The notes beneath the pieces were generated by a model, which saw only the letters and a program-made list of their open reading frames with translations, was not told the origin of the DNA and ran no database searches. The translations under genes and the position numbers were made by a program. DNA of 64,000 bases from Blastochloris sulfoviridis (GTDB lineage: Bacteria; Pseudomonadota; Alphaproteobacteria; Rhizobiales; Xanthobacteraceae): assembly GCF_008630065.1 (NCBI RefSeq), contig NZ_VWPL01000009.1, positions 62,001 to 126,000 of the forward strand. The letters run 5' to 3'. Below are positions 26,888 through 36,729 of the stretch, piece by piece. The first letter of the stretch is position 1. The number at the start of each line of letters is the position of its first letter.

Positions 26888-27386
26888 CGTAGGACTTCTT
26901 GGTGGACTCGACGAAGGCGGTGAGGTGCCGGTAGCCGGCCTCGAGCTGGTCCTTGCCGTTCTTGTGGCGGGCCTCGACGGCGGCGACCTCGGCATAGATC
27001 GGCTCGATTGCCGCAATGGCGCTGCGGCTGGGAACCCGGCGGTTGGAGTGGAAGCCCACGAGCTGGCCGGCGGCGTCGTAGGACGGGGTGACATGGGCGA
27101 ACACCCAGTAGAAATCGCCGTTCTTCGCCATGTTCTTGACGTAGGCGAAGATCTCGTGCCCGGCGATGATGGTATCCCAGAGCAGCTTGAACACCGCGCG
27201 TGGCATGTCCGGATGGCGAATGATGCTGTGGGGCTGGCCGAGCAGTTCGGCCTCGCTGAACCCGGCCAAGCGGCAGAAGACGCTATTGGCGTAGGTGATC
27301 CGCCCCTTGAGATCGGTCTTCGAGACGATCAGCTCGCTGGAGTCGAAAAATCGCTCGACCGTGGTCGGCGCGACTGGTGTCCGCAT
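26865..27386 (-). CDS. PAS-domain sensory protein (Aer-like input half)
   Basis: The 173-residue protein is a single PAS domain with [45 protein letters not shown], the class that binds FAD in aerotaxis receptors. The sequence after it (about 115-173) is helical and ends in SYDELVLAL. There is no membrane segment and no signalling domain, which are in the next gene. An energy- or oxygen-sensing role is likely by comparison with Aer, but flavin binding is not shown. Confidence 0.87.
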   Translation of the reverse strand: MRTPVAPTTVERFFDSSELIVSKTDLKGRITYANSVFCRLAGFSEAELLGQPHSIIRHPDMPRAVFKLLWDTIIAGHEIFAYVKNMAKNGDFYWVFAHVTPSYDAAGQLVGFHSNRRVPSRSAIAAIEPIYAEVAAVEARHKNGKDQLEAGYRHLTAFVESTKKSYDELVLAL

Positions 27387-27632
27387 GGCAGTGGCCCAAA
27401 GAGGGGTGACGGTGGGAGGCGCGCCACTGGAGCAGATCCGGGTTCAATAAGTGTAAATTCGACCGGATGAAGCGGCGGAAATGTTGGAACTTTCGGGACC
27501 AACCGCGTCCGAAATGGCAGGATTGCCGAAAGATGCGGGCATCCCGCGGGATGCGGTAATATTATAAGCTCCCGGGTTGCGCTTCGGTCGCGGGACCGCT
27601 ACATGCGACGCTCCCGAACCGGATGCGTAACC

Positions 27633-28764
27633 ATGCGAGCCGAACTTCAGAATCTCGTCGATGACATCAAGCAGTCCGCGGGACTGCTGAGGAGGTCTCT
27701 TTGACTGGGATGTTGCCCAGCGCCGACTGGCGGAACTGAACGCCGCATCGGAAGACCCCAATCTGTGGAACGACGCCGACGCCGCCCAGAAGCTGATGCA
27801 GGAGCGCAACGCGCTCGCCGACGCGATCGAGGGCGTGGTCAAGCTTGAGCGCGAACTCGACGATGCGATCACGCTGGTCGAGCTGGGCGAGGCCGAGGAG
27901 GACGAGGCGACCATCGACGAGGCCAAGGGCCTGCTCGAAGCCGTGAAGGCCGAGGCGGCGCGCCGCCAGATCGAGGCGCTCCTGTCCGGCGAGGCCGACG
28001 CCAACAATGCCTTCCTCGAAGTCCACCCTGGCGCCGGGGGCACCGAGAGCCAGGACTGGGCCGAGATGCTGCTGCGCATGTACACGCGCTGGGCGGAACG
28101 GCGGAAGTACAAGGTCGAGCTGGTCGAGGAGCAGGCGGGCGAGGGCGCCGGCATCAAGTCGGCCACCATCCACGTCAAGGGCCACAACGCCTATGGCTGG
28201 CTGAAGACCGAGGCCGGCGTACACCGGCTGGTGCGCATCTCGCCGTTCGACGCCAATGCCCGCCGCCAGACCTCGTTCGCCTCGATCGACGTCTACCCCG
28301 AGGTCGACGACCGCATCATCATCGAGATCAACGAGGCCGACGTGCGGGTCGACACCATGCGCTCGGGCGGCGCCGGCGGCCAGCACGTCAACAAGACGGA
28401 ATCCGCCGTTCGCCTGACGCATATCCCGACCGGCATCGCGGTGGTCAGCGAAGGCGACCGCTCCCAGCACAAGAACCGCGCCGAGGCATGGCGCATGCTG
28501 CGGGCCAAGCTCTACGAGCGCGAACTGAAGCGGCGCGAGGCCGAGGCGATGGCCGAGCAGGCGGCCAAGACCGACATCGGCTGGGGCCACCAGATCCGCT
28601 CCTACGTGCTGCAGCCCTATCAGCTGGTGAAGGACCTGCGCACCGGCCACACGTCGGGCACGCCGCAAGAGGTGCTCGATGGCGGGCTCGACGATTTCAT
28701 GGAGGCGACGCTCGCCCAGAAGGCCTATGGCGGCGGACCGGGCGCAGTCGACGACGTCGATTAG
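27633..28764 (+). CDS. prfB: Peptide chain release factor 2 with +1 programmed frameshift
   Basis: Translation starts at ATG 27633 and meets an in-frame TGA at 27702-27704 after CTT. An AGGAGG lies three bases upstream of CTT TGA C, the autoregulatory slip signal of prfB. Shifting +1 continues from GAC at 27703 to the TAG ending at 28764, giving about 377 residues. The shifted frame has the GGQ loop ([10 protein letters not shown]) and SPF tripeptide. RF2 releases peptides at UAA and UGA. When RF2 is scarce the ribosome slips and more is made. The GGQ region and full length confirm a functional gene. Confidence 0.95.
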
Positions 28765-28900
28765 GACGAGTTTCGCAGCGGAGACAATCTACTCCGCGGG
28801 GATCTTCCAGTGGCCTGCGAACGAAATGGGTCGCCGCCAAGCTGAACGTCCCCGCCGGCGCAAGCTCGAGCGGGACTTCACCGAGGCCAGCCATAAGGCA

Positions 28901-28931
28901 AAGCGGCCGGCTGCTCAGTCGGCCGTTTCTT
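28901..28931 (+). terminator. Intrinsic terminator downstream of prfB
   Basis: A stem AAGCGGCCG paired with CGGCCGTTT (one G-T pair) around a 10-base loop is followed by TTTCTTT. It lies 137 bases after the prfB stop, before the convergent hypothetical gene. Confidence 0.65.
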
Positions 28932-28973
28932 TGTTGGGCAGAAGGTGGTGTGAGCGTTTCCTAAATCGAATTG

Positions 28974-29294
28974 TCAGCTTTTCGGCATGGCCGAAGGCGC
29001 GATCTCCGGCTGCGCCAGCATCGACGGATCCGGTTCGGTGATCAGGCCGAACCCGACATCGCCCCGCAATGGAAGGGTGGTGATCGGCATTCGCGAGAGA
29101 TCGTCAAAGGCGGTTCGCAGGGTTTCCTGCCACTGCACGTGCGCGACGGGCCCGGTATCGACGGCCGCGAGTGGCGTCGGGCTCTTCGGCGCGCCGAGGT
29201 TCAACATCACCAGCGTGCCCCCTGCCAGCGCCAACGACAGGCAGGAGAGGGCGATCGCAAGATGGGCCTCTACACCACGGGTGCCCGCACTCAT
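28974..29294 (-). CDS. Small single-pass membrane protein of unknown function
   Basis: The 106-residue product has one hydrophobic segment (HLAIALSCLSLALAGGTLVMLNLG, about residues 11-34) and then a polar domain without recognised motifs (VAHVQWQETLRTAFDDLSRMPITTLPLRGD). The start at 29294 has GGAG in front of it. A much longer open frame on this strand continues across the ppk2 gene and is an artefact. I do not recognise the family. The topology would place most of the protein in the periplasm. Confidence 0.55.
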   Translation of the reverse strand: MSAGTRGVEAHLAIALSCLSLALAGGTLVMLNLGAPKSPTPLAAVDTGPVAHVQWQETLRTAFDDLSRMPITTLPLRGDVGFGLITEPDPSMLAQPEIAPSAMPKS

Positions 29295-29609
29295 GTCGTT
29301 CTCCGGAAGTGTCCTCTGACGTGACTTGCGACTGTTCTCGGCCGAGACACCACCCTGCCGCTGGGAATAAACAGGCAACATGCGTGCTCGGTTCCGCGCG
29401 CAACGGACAAAATTGCTTAAATTTCTGCAAGCGGAAGCTGTGCAGGCCGCGGGGACGTGGCGCGCGGACCGGAGGCGGATGATTGCGCGGTCTGGCTTGG
29501 GCCCTATCATGCCCGCCCAAGAGGGCCTTGGATCTTGAGCCTTGGACCTTGGACCTTGGGCCTTCGCCCCAGCCGGCAGTGCGGACCGCCGTTCGTTCCG
29601 AGAGCACCC
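29295..29609. other. Divergent gap before ppk2
   Basis: The 315 bases hold the promoters of the small membrane protein and of ppk2. At 29525-29565 there is a short imperfect tandem pattern built on CCTTGGACCTTG, of unknown meaning. No RNA gene or terminator is evident. Confidence 0.4.
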
Positions 29610-30497
29610 ATGAGCATCAGCGCCGACGATTTCGTGAAGCCGTACCGGATCACAGACGGCAAGGGTTTCAAGCTGTCCGACATCGATCCCGGGGACACCG
29701 GCGGCCTGAAGCTCGACAAGGACGGCGCCCGGGAGGCGCTGCAGAGCGGCGTGGAGAGGCTGTCCGACCTCCAGGAAAAGCTCTATGCGCAGGACCGTTG
29801 GTCGGTTCTGCTGATCTTCCAGGCGATGGACGCGGCGGGCAAGGACGGCGCCATCAAGCACGTGATGAGCGGCATCAATCCGCAAGGATGCGACGTCACC
29901 CCGTTCAAGGCGCCCTCGGCGACTGAGCTCGACCACGATTTCCTGTGGCGCTGTCAGCTCGCTCTGCCCGAGCGCGGACGGATCGGCATCTTCAACCGCT
30001 CCTATTACGAGGAGGTGCTGGTGGCGCGCGTCCACGAGGAGGTGCTGGCGCGCCAGAAGCTGCCGCCGGAGCTGGTCACCGACCGGATCTGGGAGCAACG
30101 GTTCGAGGACATCCGCAATTTCGAGCGCTATCTCGCCCGCAACGGCACGGTCATCCTCAAATTCTTCCTCCACGTCTCCAAGGCCGAGCAGAAGAAGCGC
30201 TTCCTGGAGCGCATCGACGATCCGGCCAAGAACTGGAAGTTCTCGGCCGGCGATGTTGCCGAGCGGTCGCACTGGCAGCGCTACATGACGGCCTATGAGG
30301 ACATGATCCAGCACACCGCGGCCGAGGCGGCGCCGTGGTTCGTGGTGCCGGCCGACAACAAATGGTTCACCCGCCTCGTGGTGGCGTCCGCCGTCATCAA
30401 GCGGCTGGAGGGGTTGAAGCTGGCCTTCCCGAAGGTCGATGACGCCACGCGCGCCAGCCTGCAGGAGGCCCGCAAGGCGCTGATGGCCGAAGATTAG
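29610..30497 (+). CDS. ppk2: Polyphosphate kinase 2 family protein
   Basis: The 295-residue protein has the PPK2 core with a P-loop-like AMDAAGKDG (residues 72-80), then FNRSYYEEVL and the lid Arg region. PPK2 enzymes transfer phosphate between polyphosphate and nucleoside phosphates. The single PPK2 domain and the N-terminal region fit PPK2 class I (NDP to NTP), but class III cannot be excluded. The stop codon overlaps the first bases of the AGAGCAT repeat. Confidence 0.88.
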   Translation: MSISADDFVKPYRITDGKGFKLSDIDPGDTGGLKLDKDGAREALQSGVERLSDLQEKLYAQDRWSVLLIFQAMDAAGKDGAIKHVMSGINPQGCDVTPFKAPSATELDHDFLWRCQLALPERGRIGIFNRSYYEEVLVARVHEEVLARQKLPPELVTDRIWEQRFEDIRNFERYLARNGTVILKFFLHVSKAEQKKRFLERIDDPAKNWKFSAGDVAERSHWQRYMTAYEDMIQHTAAEAAPWFVVPADNKWFTRLVVASAVIKRLEGLKLAFPKVDDATRASLQEARKALMAED

Positions 30498-30600
30498 AGC
30501 ATTCTCCGCAAAAGTGGATACCGGTTTTGCGAAAGAAAATGCGACAAATCAAAAACTTAGAGCGTCCGATCTGATGCAGTCAGATCGGATAACGCTCTAG
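30496..30600 (+). repeat. AGAGCAT-type intergenic repeat, full copy with palindrome
   Basis: The element begins AGAGCATTCTCCGCAAAAGTGG, contains ATACCGGTTTTGCG, and ends with an inverted repeat at 30559-30598 (arms AGAGCGT..CCGATCTGA). It resembles the abundant Bradyrhizobium intergenic repeat. It lies between convergent ppk2 and the M23 gene. Confidence 0.8.
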
Positions 30601-30641
30601 AAGAGGGAGGGAGGCCCCCGCAGCGGTGCTGGGGCCTCGGC

Positions 30642-31772
30642 TCAGTCCGACTCGCTCAGGCCCAGCCGGACGCCGGCGCGCAGGAAGCGCTGCGGGTCCA
30701 CCGCCTCGCCGGCTATGCGGGTCTCATAGTGCAGATGCGGTCCGGTCGAACGGCCGGTCGAGCCGACCCGCCCGACCATCTGTCCGCTGCGCACGGTCTG
30801 TCCCTCGACGACCTCGATCGCGGACAGGTGGCCGAACACGGTCGAGAGCCCGTTGCCATGGTCGATCTCGACCATGTTGCCGTAGCCGCCCTGCCAGCCG
30901 GCCTCCTTGACCTGGCCGGCCGCCGTCGCGCGAACCGGGGTGCCGGTATCCGCCCGGAAATCGATGCCGCCGTGCTGGGCCGGTCGCCGCAGGAAGGGGT
31001 CGAGCCGGACGCCGAATCCCGACGTCACCTCGGCGTCGCGGCCGATCGGCCGGCCGAGCGGCATGGTGGCGATGGCCTTCTCCAGCCGCCGCATATCGTC
31101 CACCGCCGCGGCGACGCGGGCGGCCCGCGCCTCGAAATTGGTCTCGGGCGCGGCCGGCACGAACGGGCCGCCCATCGGCGCGGCTGACGGCACGCGCGCC
31201 GCGCCAAGTCCCAGATCGTCCAGGGCCGCCCGCAGGCGGCGCGAGCGGGCCTCGGTCTGGGCCTCGATGCGGTCGAGAATGGTTGCCTGGGAACGCTCGG
31301 CGCGGTCGAGCAACTGGTGGAGCGCAACAAGCTGTCGGCCGGACCCAGGTGCGACAAGCCCGGCCTCCGGTTTCGGACGCGCGGTTTCCGCGCGGGTCTG
31401 CGCCTTCGCCGGCCGTTCTGTCAGCGTGGACAGGGTCTGCTGGCGGGTCTCGATGGCGGCCTGCCGCTTGAACAGGCCCTCGATCTTGCGTTCGAGCTGC
31501 TCGTACTCGACCATCCGGCGCGTTCGGGTCTTCTCGATCTCGGCCTTGAGCTCGCTGATCCGGTCCTCATAGACCATCGCCGCGTCGCGATAGTGATGGG
31601 CGAGACCGGCGAGCGCCTCGTCGCGGAAGATCACATAGCTGGTCAGCCCCACCGCCCAGGACAGAACCCCGGCGAACACCGCGATGGAGACTGCGAACGT
31701 CCGGCGGCCAATCATCACGCCGCCGGACGATGCTGTCGGAACAGACGGGGAGGCAAATCGGATTGAAGACAT
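30642..31772 (-). CDS. M23 family peptidase (LytM/NlpD-like), membrane anchored
   Basis: The 376-residue protein has an N-terminal hydrophobic segment (about residues 23-48, AVSIAVFAGVLSWAVGLTSYVIF), a coiled coil (about 60-115, with ISELKAEIEKTRTRR), a Pro/Ala linker and a C-terminal M23 domain with zinc ligands HGGIDF and HLHYE. It should cut peptidoglycan cross-bridges, or regulate amidases, in the periplasm during growth or division. Both catalytic motifs are intact, so it is a likely active peptidase. Confidence 0.87.
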   Translation of the reverse strand: MSSIRFASPSVPTASSGGVMIGRRTFAVSIAVFAGVLSWAVGLTSYVIFRDEALAGLAHHYRDAAMVYEDRISELKAEIEKTRTRRMVEYEQLERKIEGLFKRQAAIETRQQTLSTLTERPAKAQTRAETARPKPEAGLVAPGSGRQLVALHQLLDRAERSQATILDRIEAQTEARSRRLRAALDDLGLGAARVPSAAPMGGPFVPAAPETNFEARAARVAAAVDDMRRLEKAIATMPLGRPIGRDAEVTSGFGVRLDPFLRRPAQHGGIDFRADTGTPVRATAAGQVKEAGWQGGYGNMVEIDHGNGLSTVFGHLSAIEVVEGQTVRSGQMVGRVGSTGRSTGPHLHYETRIAGEAVDPQRFLRAGVRLGLSESD

Positions 31773-31989
31773 CGGCAGCCAACGCAGACAGGTTGAACGC
31801 GCCGATTAGAGTTGGTTAAGGTTAATAAAGGGCAAATTGAACGGATCGGCGCCGCCCGAACAAAGGCGCCGCCGGGCCTCGACCTCGCATCAACTTGAGG
31901 CACAATTAAAGAGCGCGACGGAAGAGTTATACAATCTAAGATTTCTGACGCTTGGTGGAGATATGCGCGAAATGCTCTCTAAGGATGCA

Positions 31990-32544
31990 TTATTCCCTCT
32001 TTGAGAGCGCTCTTGCGGCGGCGAGCACGTCCTCGGCGTGACCGTCGATCTTCACCTTGTGCCAGATGCGGGCGATGCGGCCGTCGGTGCCGATCAGCAC
32101 GGTGGTGCGCTCGATGCCCATGTATTTCTTGCCGTACATGGATTTCTCGACCCACACGTCATAAGCTTCGAGCATCGAGCTCGCCTCGTCGGAGGCGAGG
32201 GCGACGGTGAGGTTGTGCTTCGCCTTGAACCTGTCCTGCGTCTTGACCGGGTCGGCCGAGACGCCAATCACGGCGACACCGGCCTTGTCGAAGTCCGGCT
32301 TCAAGGCGCTGAAGGCGACCGATTCCCGGGTGCAGCCGGAGGTGTCGGCCTTGGGAAAGAAGTAGATGACCGTGGGCTTTCCGAGCAGGCCTGCGAGCGA
32401 CACGCGCCCGCCGCCGTCGCCCGGAAGATCGAAGTCCGGCGCGGGATCGCCAACGGCCAGAGCCGCGTGTTCTTTTGCGTTGGCTTCTTTTCCGTTGGCC
32501 GGCGATTCTTTTTCATGAGCCGGACGTCCTTTTTCGACAGCCAT
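31990..32544 (-). CDS. bcp: Thioredoxin-dependent peroxiredoxin (Bcp/PrxQ type)
   Basis: The 184-residue protein has a Lys/Glu-rich N-terminal extension (about 26 residues) and then a Bcp core. The peroxidatic Cys is C71 in FFPKADTSGCTRESVAF. The usual resolving Cys five residues further is absent, so it is a 1-Cys-type member or resolves with another thiol. It reduces organic and hydrogen peroxides. The reading frame is complete and stops with TAA. Confidence 0.88.
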   Translation of the reverse strand: MAVEKGRPAHEKESPANGKEANAKEHAALAVGDPAPDFDLPGDGGGRVSLAGLLGKPTVIYFFPKADTSGCTRESVAFSALKPDFDKAGVAVIGVSADPVKTQDRFKAKHNLTVALASDEASSMLEAYDVWVEKSMYGKKYMGIERTTVLIGTDGRIARIWHKVKIDGHAEDVLAAARALSKRE

Positions 32545-32735
32545 GTGCCTTCCTTTCGGCGTGTTCCTGCGTTTCTTCTAACTTCATCTGCGCAGCCGGC
32601 GAGGGGACCGAATCGCGATGACGGAATTGCGGTAAGGCCGAGGGTCAGCGCGATGGTCCAGAATGGGCATTCGAGAGAATCCACCGATCTGACTGAACCA
32701 GACGGACGCCCTAAGTTATTGAGTTGGCGCATTCT

Positions 32736-32775
32736 GTTTCGCAAAACCGCGTCCCACTTTTGCGGAGAATGCTCT
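32736..32775 (-). repeat. AGAGCAT-type intergenic repeat, inverted copy
   Basis: On the minus strand it reads AGAGCATTCTCCGCAAAAGTGG then GACGCGGTTTTGCG, closely matching the copy at 30496. It ends some 20 bases before the start of the YhdP-like gene, inside its leader. Confidence 0.8.
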
Positions 32776-32794
32776 TGGTGGAGAACGGCCGCCA

Positions 32795-35700
32795 ATGGCT
32801 GACAGCTTAAACGGGCAGCGACCGGGTGCCCAGCCGGCTCCACGGCGAGGGCGGACGATGGCCGCTGGGCTCGCCGGGCTCCGGGAAGGAGGGCGGCGAG
32901 TCTTGTCATGGCTGCCCGACGTCCGGCGGCGCCCGCGCCTTGCGGCGGCCTGCCTGTCCGTCGTCCTGGTGGCGGTGGTGGCGATCTACGCCCTGCCGTG
33001 GCTGCTGCGTGGGCCGCTGCTCGGTCAGGCGCTGCCCTGGATCGAGAGTTCCCTGGCTGAACGGCTCGGCGAGGGCTACGCCGTCTCGATCGGCGGCGCC
33101 GAGGGCGCCGAGGATGCCGATGGGCTGACGCTGCTCAAGCTGCGCGACCTGACCGTGCGCGGGGCGGACGGCCGGACCGTCGCCACCGTGCCGCTGACCG
33201 AGATCGCGCTCGAATTCGGCGGGCTGTTCGGTCAGCCCAATCCGCGCCGCATCGAAATGTCGGGCGCGGAGATGCTGGTCACGATCGAGGGCGGCACGGC
33301 AACTCTGTCGGCGCGCCCGGCTGGCCAGCCGCCGCAGACAGCAACATCGCGCGAGCCGCCGCCCAGTGCCGCGCTGGCGCCGACCACCGCCGAGGACATC
33401 GCCAAGCCGGCTTTGCTGGCGCCGCTGGTTGGTATTCTGGAAGGGATCGAACGCGACGGCTTCGGCGGCCTCGGCCTGTCGACGATCGGCCTGAAGAACG
33501 GCACGCTGGTGGTGGACGACGCGGCCAAGAACCGGCAGTGGCGGTTCGACAATATTGCGTTGTCGCTCAGCCGTCCGAGCGAGGGCGGGGTCGCGGTCAC
33601 CCTCATGTCGGGGGGGGCGGACGGGCCATGGTCCGTCACCGCCACAATCAGCCACGAGACCGACGAGGTGAGGGCGCTCGACCTCGTCGGGCGCGACCTG
33701 TCGCCGAAGGATCTGCTGCTGGCGTTCGGCCTCGCCGACGCCGACCTGCACGCCGATTCCGCGCTCGACGTCATGGTGCGGGCGCGGGTGGCGCGCGACG
33801 GCACCCTGCTTGCCGGCACCGCCAAGTTCCGGGCCGGCGCCGGCCAGATCGGGCCGCGCGACGATCCCGAAGGCCGGCTGGTGATCGACGAGGCGAGCGC
33901 CGATTTCCATTGGGACGCCCAGCGCCGCACCATCGCCATCGAGCCGGTGGTGGTCCAGACCCGCCAGAACCGCACCATGCTGTCGGCGGCAGTGGTGCCG
34001 CCGGAGACCGCGGACGGGGCGTGGGCCTGGCGGGTGGTGCGCGGGCGGATGGAGCTGGCGACCGAGCGCCCGCGTGATCCGCCGCTGATCCTCGATCGCA
34101 TCAGCGCCCACGGCCGGATCGAACCGGCAGCCGGCATCGTCACCATCGACAAGGTCGAGATCGGCGGCTCGGCGGTCGCGGCGGCGGCCACCGCCACGCT
34201 GATCACCACCGGCCCGAATCCGTCCCTCCAGCTCGGCCTCACTGGCAGCCGGATGCCGGTGCATGTGGTCAAGCGGCTGTGGCCGCCGGTGGTGGCGCCC
34301 GGCGCCCGTGCCTGGATCATGAAGAACGTTCTTTCCGGCACGCTGGAGCGCGGCGACATCGCGGTCAACTCGCCGCTGGACGCGCTGATGAACAAGCAGC
34401 TTCCGCTGCCCGATGCGGGCCTTCGCGCGGAGTTCGTGCTGTCGGACGGCGTGGTGACCGCAGTCGAAGGCCTGCCGCCCTTGCGCGATTTCAGCGCCAA
34501 TGCCGTCCTCACCGGCCGCACCGCCAACATCACCATCCCGCGCGCGGCTATCGAAACGTCCGGCCGCCGCCTCGAACTCTCCGACGGCGTGTTCGATATT
34601 CCCGACACCTTCCCAAAGGGCGCCCCGACCAACATCCGCTTCCGTGCCGACGGGCAGGCGGACGCGCTGGCCGAGCTGATGCAATCCGACCTGATGCGGG
34701 CCCAGGGTGCGCCGCAGCTCGACCCGCAGACCACCCGCGGCGCCGCGACGGTGCACGCCCAGGTCTCGCTGCCCTTGATCCGCGACGTGCCGCGCAGCGC
34801 CGTGAGCTACAACCTCGATGCCCAGCTCACCGGGTTCGCCGCCGACAAGCAGGTGCGCGGCCAGCGCGTGGAGGGCGCGACGATCAAGGTCGCCGCCAGT
34901 TCCAAGGACGGGGTGACGTTCAAGGGCGACGGCAAGGTGGCCGGTGCCCAGATCAGTTTCGAGGTCCGCCAGCCCCGCCCGGACGCCGATACCGAGGTGC
35001 GCTTCCAGACAACCCTCGACGACGCGGCGCGCACCAAGTTCGGCATCGACGGTCCGCCGGGCGTGCTCTCCGGGTCGCTGGCGCTCAAGGCGCAGGGCAA
35101 AATGGGCGAGCGCGAAAGCCGCCTCGCCATCGAGACCGACCTCAAGGATGCCGCGATCACCGACCTGGTTCCGGGCTGGGTCAAGCCGAAGGGCAAGCCG
35201 GCCAAGGCGTCCTTCACCGTCACCGAGAAATCCGGCACGTCCGTGCGGTTCGACGATCTGGTGCTGGAGGGCAGCGGCGCCCTTCTCAAGGGCTCGGTCG
35301 AACTCGACGGGACGGGCGATCCGGTGTCGGTGAACCTGCCGACCTTTCAGCTTTCGGACGGCGACCGGGCGGCGCTGAAGCTCGAGCGCAGCAATGACGG
35401 TGTTCTGCGCATTGCGCTGCGTGGCGACGTGTTCGACGGGCGCGGGTTGCTCAAGTCGCTGCTGGCTGGCCCGTCGGTTTCGGCCGCGGCGACGCGCCAG
35501 CGCTCGCGTCCGCGCGACCTCGACGTGGAAGCCAAGCTCGGCGTCGTCGTCGGCCTGAACGGCGAGACCGCCCGCCAGCTCGACTTCCGCATGACCCGGC
35601 GCAATGGCGAGCTGCGCGCCTTGGCGCTCACCGCGCGCATCGGCGGCGAAGCCTCGGCGAAGGCCGACCTGCGGGCACTCGAAGGGGCGCGCACCGCCAT

Positions 35701-36328
35701 CATCGCCCATTCCACCGATGCCGGGGCGCTGCTGCGTTTCGTCGACGTCTATACGAAGGTGTCCGGCGGCGAGTTCTGGATGGTCATCGATCCGCCGTCC
35801 GCCGACGGACTCGGTCCGCAGGAAGGCGTGCTCAACTTGGCCAATTTCGCGGTGCGGGATTCCGGCGTCGACAAGCTGATCGCCTCCGCCCCGGCCGAGC
35901 GCAAGCCGGAAGGGCGCGCCGGTGGCCGCCAGACCGGCGGCTCGCCGGTCAATTTCACCAAGATGCGGGTGGAGTTCGTGCGTGCGCCCTCGCGCATCAC
36001 CATCAGCGAAGGGGTGATCTGGGGGCCGCAGATCGGCGCCACGGTGGAGGGGCAGATCGATTACGGCCGCAACGAGATCGGCTTGCGGGGCACCTTCGTG
36101 CCGGCCTACGGGCTGAACAACCTGTTCGCCCGCATCCCGATCGTCGGCTTGTTCATGGGCGGCCCCAATGAGGGACTGCTCGGCGTGACCTACGAGGTGG
36201 TGGGCTCGCCATCGGCGCCGACGCTGCGCATCAATCCGATCTCCGCCGTCGCGCCGGGCTTCCTGCGCAAGCTGTTCGAGTTCCGCGGCGCGCCGGACAA
36301 GCCGCCGGCCGACCTCGTGACGCGGTAG
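32795..36328 (+). CDS. AsmA-like / YhdP-type giant envelope protein (DUF3971)
   Basis: The 1177-residue protein has one N-terminal membrane segment (about residues 49-70) and a long beta-rich periplasmic part with several repeats of strand pairs, ending in an AsmA-like C-terminal region ([10 protein letters not shown], preceded by [25 protein letters not shown]). Such proteins are thought to bridge the inner and outer membranes and move phospholipids. The ATG has a GGAG 13 or so bases upstream, next to a repeat. No other gene is fused to it. Confidence 0.85.
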   Translation: MADSLNGQRPGAQPAPRRGRTMAAGLAGLREGGRRVLSWLPDVRRRPRLAAACLSVVLVAVVAIYALPWLLRGPLLGQALPWIESSLAERLGEGYAVSIGGAEGAEDADGLTLLKLRDLTVRGADGRTVATVPLTEIALEFGGLFGQPNPRRIEMSGAEMLVTIEGGTATLSARPAGQPPQTATSREPPPSAALAPTTAEDIAKPALLAPLVGILEGIERDGFGGLGLSTIGLKNGTLVVDDAAKNRQWRFDNIALSLSRPSEGGVAVTLMSGGADGPWSVTATISHETDEVRALDLVGRDLSPKDLLLAFGLADADLHADSALDVMVRARVARDGTLLAGTAKFRAGAGQIGPRDDPEGRLVIDEASADFHWDAQRRTIAIEPVVVQTRQNRTMLSAAVVPPETADGAWAWRVVRGRMELATERPRDPPLILDRISAHGRIEPAAGIVTIDKVEIGGSAVAAAATATLITTGPNPSLQLGLTGSRMPVHVVKRLWPPVVAPGARAWIMKNVLSGTLERGDIAVNSPLDALMNKQLPLPDAGLRAEFVLSDGVVTAVEGLPPLRDFSANAVLTGRTANITIPRAAIETSGRRLELSDGVFDIPDTFPKGAPTNIRFRADGQADALAELMQSDLMRAQGAPQLDPQTTRGAATVHAQVSLPLIRDVPRSAVSYNLDAQLTGFAADKQVRGQRVEGATIKVAASSKDGVTFKGDGKVAGAQISFEVRQPRPDADTEVRFQTTLDDAARTKFGIDGPPGVLSGSLALKAQGKMGERESRLAIETDLKDAAITDLVPGWVKPKGKPAKASFTVTEKSGTSVRFDDLVLEGSGALLKGSVELDGTGDPVSVNLPTFQLSDGDRAALKLERSNDGVLRIALRGDVFDGRGLLKSLLAGPSVSAAATRQRSRPRDLDVEAKLGVVVGLNGETARQLDFRMTRRNGELRALALTARIGGEASAKADLRALEGARTAIIAHSTDAGALLRFVDVYTKVSGGEFWMVIDPPSADGLGPQEGVLNLANFAVRDSGVDKLIASAPAERKPEGRAGGRQTGGSPVNFTKMRVEFVRAPSRITISEGVIWGPQIGATVEGQIDYGRNEIGLRGTFVPAYGLNNLFARIPIVGLFMGGPNEGLLGVTYEVVGSPSAPTLRINPISAVAPGFLRKLFEFRGAPDKPPADLVTR

Positions 36329-36437
36329 GCGTGGCCCGCGCCGATTGCCGGGCGCGGGTTGCGGCGCGAAACGCGGCTTTGTAGAAGCTGGACGAGCCGT
36401 TTTCGCGCCGATCCGGCGCTCATTCCCGAGGGCTTCC

Positions 36438-36725
36438 ATGTCCGTCGATCAGGCCACGGTGCGCCGTGTGGCGCATCTGGCGCGCATTGCCGTCACCGAC
36501 GCCGAAGTGCCGCATCTCCAGGGCGAGCTCAACGCCATCCTGGCCTTCGTCGAGCAGCTTGCCGAGGTCGATGTCTCCGGCGTCGAACCGATGACCTCGG
36601 TCACCCCGATGGCGATGAAGGCCCGCGAGGACAAGGTCACCGACGGCTTCATCGCCGACAAGGTGCTGGCAAACGCGCCGGCCAGCGACGACGGCTATTA
36701 CCTCGTCCCCAAGGTGGTGGAGTGA
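36438..36725 (+). CDS. gatC: Asp-tRNA(Asn)/Glu-tRNA(Gln) amidotransferase subunit C
   Basis: The 95-residue protein has the usual GatC outline: [37 protein letters not shown] and the C-terminal [11 protein letters not shown]. It holds GatA and GatB together in the transamidation of misacylated tRNAs. gatA follows after 4 bases. gatB is not in the window. Confidence 0.95.
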   Translation: MSVDQATVRRVAHLARIAVTDAEVPHLQGELNAILAFVEQLAEVDVSGVEPMTSVTPMAMKAREDKVTDGFIADKVLANAPASDDGYYLVPKVVE

Positions 36726-36729
36726 GACG

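Noticed and set aside
32906-36439. A 1177-residue open frame on the minus strand opposite the YhdP-like gene.
   Set aside because: Arg/His/Asp-rich low-complexity shadow. The plus-strand frame has a membrane anchor, a ribosome site and family features.
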